From contig SVRN01000002.1 of the NCBI GenBank assembly GCA_015064805.1, positions 1 through 64,000 on the forward strand: 64,000 bases of DNA. Reading direction: 5' to 3'. Source of the stretch: Oscillospiraceae bacterium (lineage in GTDB: Bacteria; Bacillota; Clostridia; Oscillospirales; CAG-272). The notes below the pieces were generated by a model. It saw only the letters and a list, made by a program, of their open reading frames with translations. It had not been told where the DNA came from and did not search any database. The translations under genes were made by a program, and so were the position numbers. This document shows, piece by piece, positions 37,290 to 46,323 of the stretch (position 1 is its first letter; each line of letters starts with the position of its first letter).

Positions 37290-40200
37290 ATGAAAAAAAC
37301 GATGCAAAAGATGCTGGCGTACTTGGTTTTCCTTGCTGTGGCCCTGGGAGCCATTGGTTCCACACTGGCTGTTTTTGCCGCGGACGATCGCATGCCGGGA
37401 GAGGACGAAGGTCTATATAATTTGTCGCTTTTGGGAAGTGCGACGGCGACGTTTTATCAGACCTTGTCTGAGGTTTGCCCGCCCGAAAACGCGATCGACG
37501 GGGACGTAAACACCCGATGGAGCGTTTACGGTGCAAGCAACTATACCCCAAATGCTATTATGGTTGATCTTGGACGGATTTGCAGCATCGAAATGCTCAA
37601 TTTGCTTTGGATGAATCCTGCGCGAACCTTCACGTATGACGTTTACGTGACGGACGAGCCGACCATCGTCGACAGCGTCTTTTCACCTTCGACGGAGCCG
37701 GTTCTCAAGGACGAGATCGGGAAGGGCTGCACGCCCGACGCGCCCGCGTATGATACCGTGACGTTTGATGCACCGTTGGAAGGGCGATACGTCACGTTGA
37801 ATATCACCAAAGCTGTCGACAACGCAGGCGGACATACCGTCGTTGCTATGTACGAGTTTGCCGTGATGGGCAGGCCGCTGGAGCTGGAAGGCTTTGACGT
37901 TGTCGCTTTTTATCCGCAGGCAACCTCGTATGCGGACGTTGGCACGCCGATCTTGGCGCTGGGATTGTCCCAAACGGTCCATGCGATCTTGCAAAACGGC
38001 AACGTGCGTTCCGTTAAAGTAAACTGGAACAGCGCCGATTATCGTGCCGACGTAGCGGGAACGTATGTGCTCGAAGGCGAAATTGATGCGTCAGAGCTTG
38101 CTTTTGTGGCCAATCCGCAGGGATTGACCGTGAAAAAAACAGTCGTTCTTGACACGCTGAGCCAAACGGGACGAACGGAGTATCCGCTTAACGACGGTTG
38201 GCGCTTTTTCAAAGGCACGCTTGCCAGCGGTCATGCGACCTCGCTTGATGAGCAGGCGTTTGCAAGCGTCACTCTGCCGCACACGTGGAACGCTGAAGAT
38301 GGGGCAGACGGCGGGAACAATTACTACCAGGGCGACGGTTGGTATCGCCGTGAGCTTTCCTGGCGCGAGTCGTTTGCCGAGAACCGCGTCTATTTGTACT
38401 TTGAAGGTGTCAGCCGTGAGTGCTGGGTATACGTGAACGGCGAGCTGATTGAGACGCATCGCGGTGCTTATACGGCGTTTTACGTGGATATTACCGATCA
38501 TTTGAAGAAGGGCAATAACCTCGTTGCCGTTCGGGTCAACAACAAGATCACCGAGGATCTTGCCACGCAAGTGGGGGACTTTACCCAATGGGGCGGTATT
38601 TATCGCGACGTGTCGTTGATTGTCACGGGCAAGGCGCATATTGACACCTCGGATCTTGGCTCAAACGGTCTTTCCATGACCACGACTGACGTCAGCGATC
38701 GGCGTGCGACCGTGACGGTCAGATCCAAGATCTGTAATGATAGCGCGGATGAAACAACAGTGACGCTCCGATATGATCTCTCCATTCCCGCTGACGGCAG
38801 TATTGAGTGGATCGACGAGATCCCGCGCGAATGGCTCCCCTTTGATCCGGCCGACATGAGCGTGCCTGGGGGCAAGATCGTTTACCAAACGGAAAAGACG
38901 ATTACGCTTGGCCCCGGGGAAACGTATCCGTTTGAGCATACCTTTACGGTGTCGAATCCCCATCTTTGGAACGGCTTGGCCGATCCCTTCCGCTATATTG
39001 GTACGCTACAGCTGACCTGCGACGGCAAGACGACTGACACGGTCAGCGATTATATCGGATTCCGTTCCTTTACCGTCGATGCCGATTCGGGTGCGTATCT
39101 CAACGGAGAATCGTACAATCTGCGCGGCGTTTCTCGCCATCAGGACAGAGCGGGCATGGGAAGTGCCATCACGGCCAAGGAGCATAACGAGGACTTTGCC
39201 ATGATCTACGAGATGGGGGCCAACGCGGTGCGTCTGGCGCACTATCCGCAGGCTGACTATTTTTACGATCTGTGTGACCAATACGGTATGATCGTATGGG
39301 CAGAGAATGCATTTGTCAACTACGTCGGCGGCGAGGGGAGCTATGAGCAGCCCGATGCGACGCGCAAAGCCTTTGCCGACAGCGTGCGGACGCAGCTGCG
39401 TGAGCTGATCCGTCAGCAATACAACCATCCGTCTATCGTGGTATGGTGCATTCAGAACGAGGTACAGCCCGAAAACGCGGCGTTCATGATCCCGTTTTGT
39501 CAGGAGCTGACCGACATTTGCCATGCCGAGGACCCGACGCGTTACGTCACTCAGGCTACGGCCAACGGTTCCAACTCGGGCTGGCCGTCCGATCTGATCT
39601 GTACCAACCTCTATCCCGGCTGGTATTACAGTGATTATTCACAGCTGAAATCCTATATCGATCGTTTCCGTTCCTCGGCACTTGGCCGTCCCGTAGGCAT
39701 CTCGGAGTACGGTATCGGTGCCAATTTCCTGCATCATTGCGAGGGATATCCCGCTATCGTTTGCAAGGCAGATATTTTGTATCAGTATGAGGAATATCAG
39801 TCCGAGGCGCACGAGTCCTTTATTGCGCAGATCAATGAGATGGACTATCTGTGGTGCACCTTCGTCTGGAATATGTTTGATTTTGGCGCGGATCAGCGGT
39901 ATGAAGCGCAGGTCTCCGGTATCAACAACAAGGGACTGGTTTCGTACGACCGCACCGTGCGAAAGGATGCCTTCTACCTTTACAAAGCAAACTGGAGCGA
40001 TCTTCCCACACTACATCTGAACAGCAGTCGCTTCCTCTACCGCGAAACGGACAGCATCGTCGTCAAGGCGTACGCCAATTGTGACAGCGTTTCGTTGTAC
40101 GTCAACGGCGAGTTGATCGGTACGATGACGCAGGCAGAGCTGGATCAGCCGACCGTCTTTATGTGGCAGGATATTGCGCTCAAGGGCGGTGAGAATAAGG

Positions 40201-41168
40201 TCAAGATCGTTGGCACTCGTGACGGCAAGCAATACACCGACGAGGTCGTATGGCATTACATCAGCATCGACTCGGACGTCTATACGGTAAACGAAGGCGC
40301 GATGCAGTTGATGTTGCCCACCAAGCAGGTGTACGTGCAGAATATTTCGGATGATCTGTTGCTCAACGTGGATATGGCGATCACGGTCTATGCCGAGGAC
40401 GGTGTCAGCATCGTAACCGAGGGAGAAATGCGGGAGGGCATGACGGTCAAGCTCGCCTACGGTGAGATTGAACGCACGTACGCCGTCGTTCGCGACAATC
40501 TATCGCTTTACGGCACGGCTTCCGCCACCATGACTCAGGATGGCAACGATGCCGCTAACGCCATTGACGGACGGGAAAATACCTATTGGTCGTCCTATGG
40601 TTCGAAAGAATTCCCCCAAAGTCTACAGATCGATCTGGGTGACGTTTATGATCTGGCAGAGCTGCGACTGTTGTTCTACGGCGCAGGACGTCAGTATTAT
40701 TATGACGTCTACGTCACGGACGACGCCGTGCTTGGCGGTGAAAGTGGGGACGAGCCAATGTTCCGCCAACTGACGGGACACGGCTTTATGATGGCTGAAG
40801 GCGCGGCATACGATTACGATATTATCACGTTGCCCGAAGGCACGAGGGGGCGCTACGTGACCATTACCGTGACGGGCTGTAACCAGGGCGGTGTAACTGC
40901 CGCGGCTATTTGGGAGGTTGGTGTGTACGAGGTGCGCGAGAAGGAGGGCGATGATCCCGAAGATCAAACAAAGCCCGACGAGCCTACAAAACCGGATGAT
41001 CCAGTAAAACCCAACGTGCCTACAACGCCTGAAGATCCTGCAAAGCCCCAAGAGCCCCAAGAGCCCCAAGAGCCTACGGGCGGATGCCGCTCAAGCGTTA
41101 GCGGTGGCATTGCTTTGGTGCTAGTGTTCACGGCTTTTGGACTTGTCAGAAAAAGAAAAGAGTATTGA
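37290..41168 (+). CDS. Secreted, membrane-anchored GH2 glycoside hydrolase (beta-galactosidase type)
   Basis: 1292 residues. Signal peptide 1-30 (cut near VFA-ADD). An F5/8 type C (discoidin) domain occupies about 40-195 and a GH2 sugar-binding domain about 290-430 (DGWYRRELSWRESF). A GH2 Ig-like domain follows, then the TIM barrel about 600-860 with acid/base Glu724 (WCIQNEV) and nucleophile Glu806 (GISEYG). A DUF4982-like beta domain follows (about 910-1000). A second F5/8 type C domain covers about 1080-1210. A Pro/Lys/Asp-rich spacer with PEP repeats leads to TGGCRSSVSG, a hydrophobic helix and RKRK. It probably cleaves beta-galactosides or related glycans at the cell surface. ATG 37290 follows GAGGGGTG. 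An upstream frame to 37227 lacks a signal peptide. Confidence 0.9.
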   Translation: MKKTMQKMLAYLVFLAVALGAIGSTLAVFAADDRMPGEDEGLYNLSLLGSATATFYQTLSEVCPPENAIDGDVNTRWSVYGASNYTPNAIMVDLGRICSIEMLNLLWMNPARTFTYDVYVTDEPTIVDSVFSPSTEPVLKDEIGKGCTPDAPAYDTVTFDAPLEGRYVTLNITKAVDNAGGHTVVAMYEFAVMGRPLELEGFDVVAFYPQATSYADVGTPILALGLSQTVHAILQNGNVRSVKVNWNSADYRADVAGTYVLEGEIDASELAFVANPQGLTVKKTVVLDTLSQTGRTEYPLNDGWRFFKGTLASGHATSLDEQAFASVTLPHTWNAEDGADGGNNYYQGDGWYRRELSWRESFAENRVYLYFEGVSRECWVYVNGELIETHRGAYTAFYVDITDHLKKGNNLVAVRVNNKITEDLATQVGDFTQWGGIYRDVSLIVTGKAHIDTSDLGSNGLSMTTTDVSDRRATVTVRSKICNDSADETTVTLRYDLSIPADGSIEWIDEIPREWLPFDPADMSVPGGKIVYQTEKTITLGPGETYPFEHTFTVSNPHLWNGLADPFRYIGTLQLTCDGKTTDTVSDYIGFRSFTVDADSGAYLNGESYNLRGVSRHQDRAGMGSAITAKEHNEDFAMIYEMGANAVRLAHYPQADYFYDLCDQYGMIVWAENAFVNYVGGEGSYEQPDATRKAFADSVRTQLRELIRQQYNHPSIVVWCIQNEVQPENAAFMIPFCQELTDICHAEDPTRYVTQATANGSNSGWPSDLICTNLYPGWYYSDYSQLKSYIDRFRSSALGRPVGISEYGIGANFLHHCEGYPAIVCKADILYQYEEYQSEAHESFIAQINEMDYLWCTFVWNMFDFGADQRYEAQVSGINNKGLVSYDRTVRKDAFYLYKANWSDLPTLHLNSSRFLYRETDSIVVKAYANCDSVSLYVNGELIGTMTQAELDQPTVFMWQDIALKGGENKVKIVGTRDGKQYTDEVVWHYISIDSDVYTVNEGAMQLMLPTKQVYVQNISDDLLLNVDMAITVYAEDGVSIVTEGEMREGMTVKLAYGEIERTYAVVRDNLSLYGTASATMTQDGNDAANAIDGRENTYWSSYGSKEFPQSLQIDLGDVYDLAELRLLFYGAGRQYYYDVYVTDDAVLGGESGDEPMFRQLTGHGFMMAEGAAYDYDIITLPEGTRGRYVTITVTGCNQGGVTAAAIWEVGVYEVREKEGDDPEDQTKPDEPTKPDDPVKPNVPTTPEDPAKPQEPQEPQEPTGGCRSSVSGGIALVLVFTAFGLVRKRKEY

Positions 41169-41172
41169 TCGC

Positions 41173-41208
41173 AAACAGCGGCATCTTCAAAAGAAGATGC
41201 CGCTGTTT
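41173..41208. terminator. Bidirectional terminator between GH2 and AraC genes
   Basis: A perfect 16-bp stem (41173-41188 with 41193-41208) around AAAA, flanked by A and T runs. It serves both convergent genes and touches the AraC stop codon. Confidence 0.9.
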
Positions 41209-42122
41209 TAGTCAGTCGTATCAATGAGAGCGGTGCTGCCGTAGTGCTGTTTTTTATACGTCAGCGGGGAAATGCCGACCGTTTTGCGGAACAGCTGGAT
41301 GAAGTTGGAATAATCCGAAAAGCCCGATTCAAAGCAGGCCTCGGTGACGCTTGCTCCTTGTGAGAGACGCTGCTTGGCGTGTGATAGCTTGAAATTCTGC
41401 AGATAGGCGTAGGGGGTAATACCGATATGAGTGGTAAACAGCCGCGTCAGCTGCGAACGGCTGATACCGAAATGAGAGCAAATCTGTTCCAGGGTACGGG
41501 TGGTGGCAAAATTGGTGTGGATGTAGTTGACGATCTTGACCAAGATCGTCGGGGAATTGGCATCGAGCGGCATGGTCGTTGCCTGCTTGAGCATATTCTG
41601 GATGGCGACCAAAATGCGCAGAGAGTTACCGTAGATCAAATACGGCACTTCTGGAGCGTTGTCGCGTACCGCGGTGCTGATCTGGCAGAGCTTATCCATG
41701 ATGGACTTAGAAAAAGCGTGAGGGAAGACCAGGTGATTGGCACTGGCCTTTGGCGTGTCGAACAGAGCGGTGATAGGGGGCTCACAGGGAATACCGGAAA
41801 AGGCATTGGGTGTAAACCATACCATATATCGCTCTTGATAGGGTGAGGTCGAAATGAGGCTGTGAAGCTGGTTGGGGCGATAGAGCAGGATATCACCGTG
41901 ACGCGGGCTGTAAATGCGATCGTCAATCAGAATGTTACAGCTTCCGTCCAAATGCAAATACAACTCGTATACGCCCTGAGAGAAGGGACCGAAAAACTGA
42001 TTGACGCCTGAAGAGCTACGGACGTGGCTGAAGGTGATAAAGCCTTCCTCCTTGGCAAGTGAAATCCGAACCTCCCGTCGCAAGCAAAAGGTGCTCGTCG
42101 TCTGTTGTTGTGTGCCGTCCAT
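41208..42122 (-). CDS. AraC-family transcriptional regulator
   Basis: 304 residues. The N-terminal cupin-like ligand domain (about 15-150) has HGDILLYRPNQLHSL. The C-terminal double HTH (about 200-298) has LEQICSHFGISRSQLTRLF and SVTEACFESGFSDYSNFIQLFRK. This arrangement is common for regulators of sugar-use genes. The GH2 gene next door is the obvious candidate target (inference). RBS GGGAGG on the minus strand. Confidence 0.9.
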   Translation of the reverse strand: MDGTQQQTTSTFCLRREVRISLAKEEGFITFSHVRSSSGVNQFFGPFSQGVYELYLHLDGSCNILIDDRIYSPRHGDILLYRPNQLHSLISTSPYQERYMVWFTPNAFSGIPCEPPITALFDTPKASANHLVFPHAFSKSIMDKLCQISTAVRDNAPEVPYLIYGNSLRILVAIQNMLKQATTMPLDANSPTILVKIVNYIHTNFATTRTLEQICSHFGISRSQLTRLFTTHIGITPYAYLQNFKLSHAKQRLSQGASVTEACFESGFSDYSNFIQLFRKTVGISPLTYKKQHYGSTALIDTTD

Positions 42123-42151
42123 TGTTTCGCCTCCCTTGATTCACTGTATTC

Positions 42152-42180
42152 ATTATAGCGAAAGCAGTGGAATTTGTCAA
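42152..42180 (-). promoter_or_regulatory. SigA promoter of the AraC gene
   Basis: Minus strand TTGACA (42175-42180), 17 bases, TATAAT (42152-42157). It sits immediately beyond the stop of the small gene at 42185. Confidence 0.88.
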
Positions 42181-42184
42181 TGCG

Positions 42185-42394
42185 TCAGGTGATGAATTGC
42201 CCCAGGTTGCGTACCAGCGCCTGCATTTCCTCGCGCGATTGGACACGGGAGGCTTGCTTGATCAGCTCCTCGCGCGCGGCGTCGGATAATTTAGCGTAGT
42301 CCGTCATGGCGTGCATATTTTGGGCAAGGGCCATCATCAGCCCCGTGGGAAGGGGCGCGTCGGCCGCGTTTTTGTTGCTTGTTTGATCGTTCAT
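42185..42394 (-). CDS. Small conserved helical protein
   Basis: 69 residues, no signal peptide or membrane segment. The segment PLPTGLMMALAQNMHAMTDY followed by LSDAAREELIKQASRVQSREEMQALV resembles a small uncharacterised protein found in many Clostridia. Function unknown. RBS GGAGGT on the minus strand. Upstream of and in line with the AraC gene, which has its own promoter. Confidence 0.7.
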   Translation of the reverse strand: MNDQTSNKNAADAPLPTGLMMALAQNMHAMTDYAKLSDAAREELIKQASRVQSREEMQALVRNLGQFIT

Positions 42395-42525
42395 GGTAAG
42401 ATACCTCCATGCTTATAGTATGGGATGGCAAAGAGAAGTGCATGCTCTGATCAGGCAAAGGCAAGTTTTGGAAGGGAAGAATGTAAAATTTTTAACGAAT
42501 TTCCTCACCTTTTGCCATAAATCCC

Positions 42526-42554
42526 TTGCAAATAAACAACTTTTCATGTATAAT
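42526..42554 (+). promoter_or_regulatory. SigA promoter of mrp
   Basis: TTGCAA (42526-42531), 17 bases, TATAAT (42549-42554), about 95 bases before the start codon. Confidence 0.8.
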
Positions 42555-42648
42555 AGGAGTGTTAGGCTTTTGATAGCACAATACTATAGTCAAGAAATAT
42601 CCCGACAGGCGAAATCGCACGTGCCGAGATCAAAAGAAAGGATTTATC

Positions 42649-43488
42649 ATGTCAGAATGTACTCATGACTGCTCGACCTGCTCGAGCAACTGCTCCTCAA
42701 GACAAGAACCCCAGTCGCTGATCGCTCCTTTGTGCGAGCTCAGTAACGTAAAGCACGTGATTGGTGTCGTCAGCGGTAAGGGCGGCGTCGGTAAGTCGCT
42801 GGTCACCTCTATGCTGGCGGTCAATATGCAGCGCGAGGGCTACAAGGTCGGTATCCTCGATGCCGACATCACCGGTCCCTCCATTCCCAAGGCCTTTGGT
42901 CTGAAAAAGCCCGTGGAAGGCGACGGTCAGTATATGATCCCTCCCTCCACCACGACGGGTATTGATATTATGTCGGCCAATCTGCTGCTCGACGACGAGG
43001 AAAAGCCCGTGATCTGGCGCGGCTCGCTCATCGCAGGTACGGTCAAGCAGTTCTGGACGGACACCATCTGGAACGACGTTGACTATCTGTTCGTCGACTG
43101 CCCTCCCGGAACGGGCGACGTTCCGCTGACCGTTTTCCAGTCTATCCCGCTGGACGGTATCGTGATCGTCACCAGCCCGCAGGAGCTGGTCTCCATGATC
43201 GTGGCCAAGGCCGCTAACATGGCCAAGATGATGAACGTTCCCGTGCTGGGTCTGGTTGAAAACCACAGCTACGTCAAGTGCCCCGATTGCGGCAAGGAGA
43301 TCCACATCTTTGGCGAGAGCCACATCGACGAGGTTGCCGAGAAGTTCGGCTTTGACGTACTGGCTCGCATCCCGCTGGATCACAAGCTGGCCGCTTTGGT
43401 CGACAAGGGCTGGATCGAAATGATGCAGAACGATTATCTCGACGCGGCAACGCAGGTGCTGATCAACCGCACCCAGAACAAGCAGTGA
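42649..43488 (+). CDS. Mrp/NBP35-family iron-sulfur cluster carrier ATPase
   Basis: 279 residues. P-loop GKGGVGKS at 43-50 with the family's extra Lys, DADITGPSIPKAFG, and VDCPPGTGDVPLTV. The N terminus carries Cys4, Cys8, Cys11 and Cys15 (CTHDCSTCSSNC), as in NBP35-type proteins. A C-terminal CPDC (bridging cluster site) is also present. Mrp proteins hold and pass on iron-sulfur clusters. RBS AGAAAGGA. It probably shares a transcript with gpmI, whose start is 33 bases downstream. Confidence 0.93.
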   Translation: MSECTHDCSTCSSNCSSRQEPQSLIAPLCELSNVKHVIGVVSGKGGVGKSLVTSMLAVNMQREGYKVGILDADITGPSIPKAFGLKKPVEGDGQYMIPPSTTTGIDIMSANLLLDDEEKPVIWRGSLIAGTVKQFWTDTIWNDVDYLFVDCPPGTGDVPLTVFQSIPLDGIVIVTSPQELVSMIVAKAANMAKMMNVPVLGLVENHSYVKCPDCGKEIHIFGESHIDEVAEKFGFDVLARIPLDHKLAALVDKGWIEMMQNDYLDAATQVLINRTQNKQ

Positions 43489-43520
43489 TCGACATTTTTC
43501 CACCAAAAGGAGAATTTACA

Positions 43521-45179
43521 ATGAAAAAGCTCAACAAACTCAAGAATTTCAAGGGAGTGCAGGGCCCCGTCGTGACCGTCGTCATGGACGGTGTCGGTCT
43601 TGCCCCCGATAGCATCGCCAACGCCGTTAAGGGCGCGTACACCCCCACGCTGGATATGCTGATGAGCAACTATCCCATGGTTTCGCTCAAGGCGCACGGC
43701 ACGGCCGTTGGTCTGCCCTCTGACGACGATATGGGTAACTCCGAGGTCGGTCACAACGCGCTGGGTGCCGGTCAGGTATTCGCACAGGGCGCAAAGCTGG
43801 TCTCCAACTCCATCGAGTCGGGCAAGATGTACGCGTCGGAAACCTGGAAGACGCTGATCGGCAACGTCAAGGAGAAGGGAACTACGCTGCATTTCATCGG
43901 TCTTTTCTCGGACGGTAACGTTCACTCGCATATCGATCACCTCAAGGCAATGCTGACGCAGGCCAAGGCTGAGGGTGTCGGCAAGGTTCGCGTTCACATC
44001 CTGCTGGATGGCCGCGACGTTGATCCCACCTCCGCGCTGGATTACGTTCTGCCCTTCGAGGCGTTCATGGCCGATCTGCGCGACGATAGCTTTGATATTT
44101 GCATCGCGTCCGGCGGCGGTCGTATGAAGATCACCATGGACCGTTACGAGGCAAACTGGGGCATGGTTGAGGCCGGCTGGCAGACTCACGTGCTGGGCGA
44201 GGGCCGCACCTTTGCTTCGGCTGAAGAGGCTATTACCACCTACCGCGCCGAGATCCCCGGTATTCTGGACCAGGATCTGCCCGCGTTCGTCATCGCCAAG
44301 GACGGTCGTCCCGTCGGTACGGTCGAGGATGGCGACAGCGTGATTTTCTTTAACTTCCGCGGCGACCGTTCCATCGAGATCTCCAAGGCGTTTGACGGTG
44401 ACGACAGCTTTGACGCCTTTGCCCGCGTTCGCGTTCCCGACGTTCTGTACGCCGGTATGCTGGAATATGACGGTGACCTGCACATTCCTCACCGCTTCCT
44501 CGTCAATCCCCCCGAAATCACCAACACCATGTCCGAATATCTGGCAAACACGGGTGTTGCTCAGTTGGCAATTTCCGAAACGCAGAAATACGGTCACGTC
44601 ACCTACTTCTGGAACGGCAACCGCTCGGGCAAGTTCTCCGAAGAGCTGGAAACCTATATTGAGATTCCCTCCGACGTCGTTCCCTTTGAACAGCGTCCCT
44701 GGATGAAGTGCGCCGAGATCACCGACACGCTCATCGAGTGTCTGGAGAGCGGCAAGTATCGCTACCTGCGCGTCAACTTCCCCAACGGTGACATGGTTGG
44801 TCATACCGGCTCTCTGCTGGCAACCCGTTGCTCGATGGAGGCGCTGGATCTCCAGCTCGCACGCATCCTGACCGTCATTGACAATCTGGGCGGCGTGGCA
44901 CTGATCACGGCTGACCACGGTAACGCCGACGAGATGTTCGAGATTGACAAGAAGACGGGCGCGCCCAAGCTCAACAAGAAGGGCGAAATGACCCCCAAGA
45001 CCTCCCACACGCTCAACCGCGTTCCTTGCATCCTGTATAACAACGTTTGCGCTGACGCTTATACCGTCAAGGCAGACGAGGGCCAGTTCGGTCTTGCCAA
45101 CGTAGCCGCTACCATGGTCAATCTCATGGGCTACGAGGCACCCGCAATGTGGAACGAGTCCATCATCGAAGTAAAGTAA
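43521..45179 (+). CDS. gpmI: 2,3-bisphosphoglycerate-independent phosphoglycerate mutase
   Basis: 552 residues; converts 3- to 2-phosphoglycerate in glycolysis using two manganese ions. The catalytic Ser74 is in DDDMGNSEVGHNALG. Metal-binding VVMDGVGLAP at the start and ITADHGNADEMFE near the end. About 40 residues longer than Bacillus GpmI, with extra length in the C-terminal half. ATG 43521 is set by AAAAGGAG. Confidence 0.95.
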   Translation: MKKLNKLKNFKGVQGPVVTVVMDGVGLAPDSIANAVKGAYTPTLDMLMSNYPMVSLKAHGTAVGLPSDDDMGNSEVGHNALGAGQVFAQGAKLVSNSIESGKMYASETWKTLIGNVKEKGTTLHFIGLFSDGNVHSHIDHLKAMLTQAKAEGVGKVRVHILLDGRDVDPTSALDYVLPFEAFMADLRDDSFDICIASGGGRMKITMDRYEANWGMVEAGWQTHVLGEGRTFASAEEAITTYRAEIPGILDQDLPAFVIAKDGRPVGTVEDGDSVIFFNFRGDRSIEISKAFDGDDSFDAFARVRVPDVLYAGMLEYDGDLHIPHRFLVNPPEITNTMSEYLANTGVAQLAISETQKYGHVTYFWNGNRSGKFSEELETYIEIPSDVVPFEQRPWMKCAEITDTLIECLESGKYRYLRVNFPNGDMVGHTGSLLATRCSMEALDLQLARILTVIDNLGGVALITADHGNADEMFEIDKKTGAPKLNKKGEMTPKTSHTLNRVPCILYNNVCADAYTVKADEGQFGLANVAATMVNLMGYEAPAMWNESIIEVK

Positions 45180-45180
45180 G

Positions 45181-45768
45181 ATGACGGAAAAGGAAAAGCG
45201 GGATCTGGGGCAGATCTACAATCCCAACTACGATCGTGAGCTGGGGCTGGAGATCGTTGCCTGCAAGCAGCGTTGCTTTGAGTACAATCAGCTCGGCCCT
45301 GTTCACATGGACGAGCGCGCCGCGATGATCCGCGAGATCTTGGGAAAGACCAAGGAAAACGTGACCGTGCTGTCGCCCTTCTGGTGCGACTACGGCTACA
45401 ATATTGAGGTGGGTGAAAACTTTTTTGCCAACCACAATCTCGTCATTCTCGACGGAGCCAAGGTCACCTTTGGCGACAACGTGTTTATCGCGCCCGATTG
45501 TGGCTTTTACACCGCAGGGCATCCCGTCAATATCAACGACCGCAATGCAGGGCTGGAATACGCCAAGCCCATTACGGTCGGTGATAACGTCTGGATCGGC
45601 GGCGGCGTCAGGGTTCTGCCCGGCGTGACCATCGGAAGCAACGTCATCATCGGCGCGGGAAGCGTCGTAACGCACGACATCCCTGACGGGGTGATCGCCT
45701 TTGGCAACCCTTGCCGCGTGCACCGAGAGGTTTCGGATGAGGAGCTCTTCGGTCTGAAACAACAATAA
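45181..45768 (+). CDS. Sugar O-acetyltransferase (maltose acetyltransferase family)
   Basis: 195 residues. N-terminal Mac domain (about 1-60), then a left-handed beta-helix of hexapeptide repeats with the catalytic His in FYTAGHPVN and IGGGVRVLPGVTIG. It transfers acetyl from acetyl-CoA to a sugar or galactoside. The ATG is one base after the gpmI stop, with no separate ribosome site, so it depends on coupling. Confidence 0.9.
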   Translation: MTEKEKRDLGQIYNPNYDRELGLEIVACKQRCFEYNQLGPVHMDERAAMIREILGKTKENVTVLSPFWCDYGYNIEVGENFFANHNLVILDGAKVTFGDNVFIAPDCGFYTAGHPVNINDRNAGLEYAKPITVGDNVWIGGGVRVLPGVTIGSNVIIGAGSVVTHDIPDGVIAFGNPCRVHREVSDEELFGLKQQ

Positions 45769-45772
45769 TAGC

Positions 45773-45807
45773 AAAGAAACGGTACTTTTCGTGCCGTTTC
45801 TTTTTTT
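45773..45807 (+). terminator. Terminator of the mrp-gpmI-acetyltransferase unit
   Basis: AAAGAAACGGTAC/GTGCCGTTTC around TTTTC, followed by seven T. Confidence 0.9.
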
Positions 45808-45839
45808 GAAAATATGAAAAAATATTTTTATCAGCCCTA

Positions 45840-45868
45840 TTGACAAGTCGATAGGGCTATGCTATACT
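45840..45868 (+). promoter_or_regulatory. SigA promoter of the GntR-ABC operon
   Basis: TTGACA (45840-45845), 17 bases, TATACT (45863-45868). Confidence 0.9.
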
Positions 45869-45908
45869 AAAAGTGCACTATATGAGATAGTACAGTTAAT
45901 GCACTTTT
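45869..45908 (+). promoter_or_regulatory. Putative YtrA-type operator in the operon leader
   Basis: Nested palindrome: outer arms AAAAGTGCA (45869-45877) and TGCACTTTT (45900-45908), inner ACTAT (45877-45881) and ATAGT (45887-45891). It covers the expected transcription start, so a bound GntR protein would block initiation. It would also fold in RNA. Confidence 0.55.
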
Positions 45909-45927
45909 TCGGAAAGGAAGGGATGTC

Positions 45928-46323
45928 ATGCTACTGATCGATAAATTTTCAAGCAAGCCCGTTTACGAGCAGCTCATCGAGGGCATCGAGCGGGATATCC
46001 TCATTGGCACGTTTGCCGAGGGGGCACAGCTGCCGTCGCTTCGTGAGATGTCGGCGATGCTGTCGGTCAATCCCAATACCATACAAAAAAGCTACGCCGA
46101 GCTGATGCGACGGGGCATCGTTCAATCGGCTCACGGCAGCGGCTGTTACGTTGCCGTAGGCGCCAAGGAGATTTTGCGTCGAGAGGCGGCAGGCCGACTT
46201 GGCGAGCTGAGCGCACTCGTTCGCGAGCTGAGGCTGGCAGGCCTTAGCGCACAGGACATCATCGCCGCCGCGACTGAGGCGGCAAACGAACAAAACGAAG
46301 GTGAAGGAGGGAGAGCACAATGA
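45928..46323 (+). CDS. GntR-family regulator, YtrA subfamily
   Basis: 131 residues. The N-terminal winged HTH has PVYEQLIEGIERDILIGTFAEG, LPSLREMSAMLSVNPNTIQKSY and GSGCYV. A short C-terminal helical dimerisation segment (about 80-125), without an effector domain, defines the YtrA subfamily. Such proteins usually repress the ABC operon they head. The stop overlaps the ATG of the ATPase gene. Confidence 0.92.
   Translation: MLLIDKFSSKPVYEQLIEGIERDILIGTFAEGAQLPSLREMSAMLSVNPNTIQKSYAELMRRGIVQSAHGSGCYVAVGAKEILRREAAGRLGELSALVRELRLAGLSAQDIIAAATEAANEQNEGEGGRAQ

Noticed and set aside
41045..41075. Tandem 9-base repeats near the end of the GH2 gene (possible CRISPR-like or satellite repeat)
   Set aside because: They are in-frame codons for QEP units in the Pro-rich spacer; there are no spacers between the units and no cas genes.
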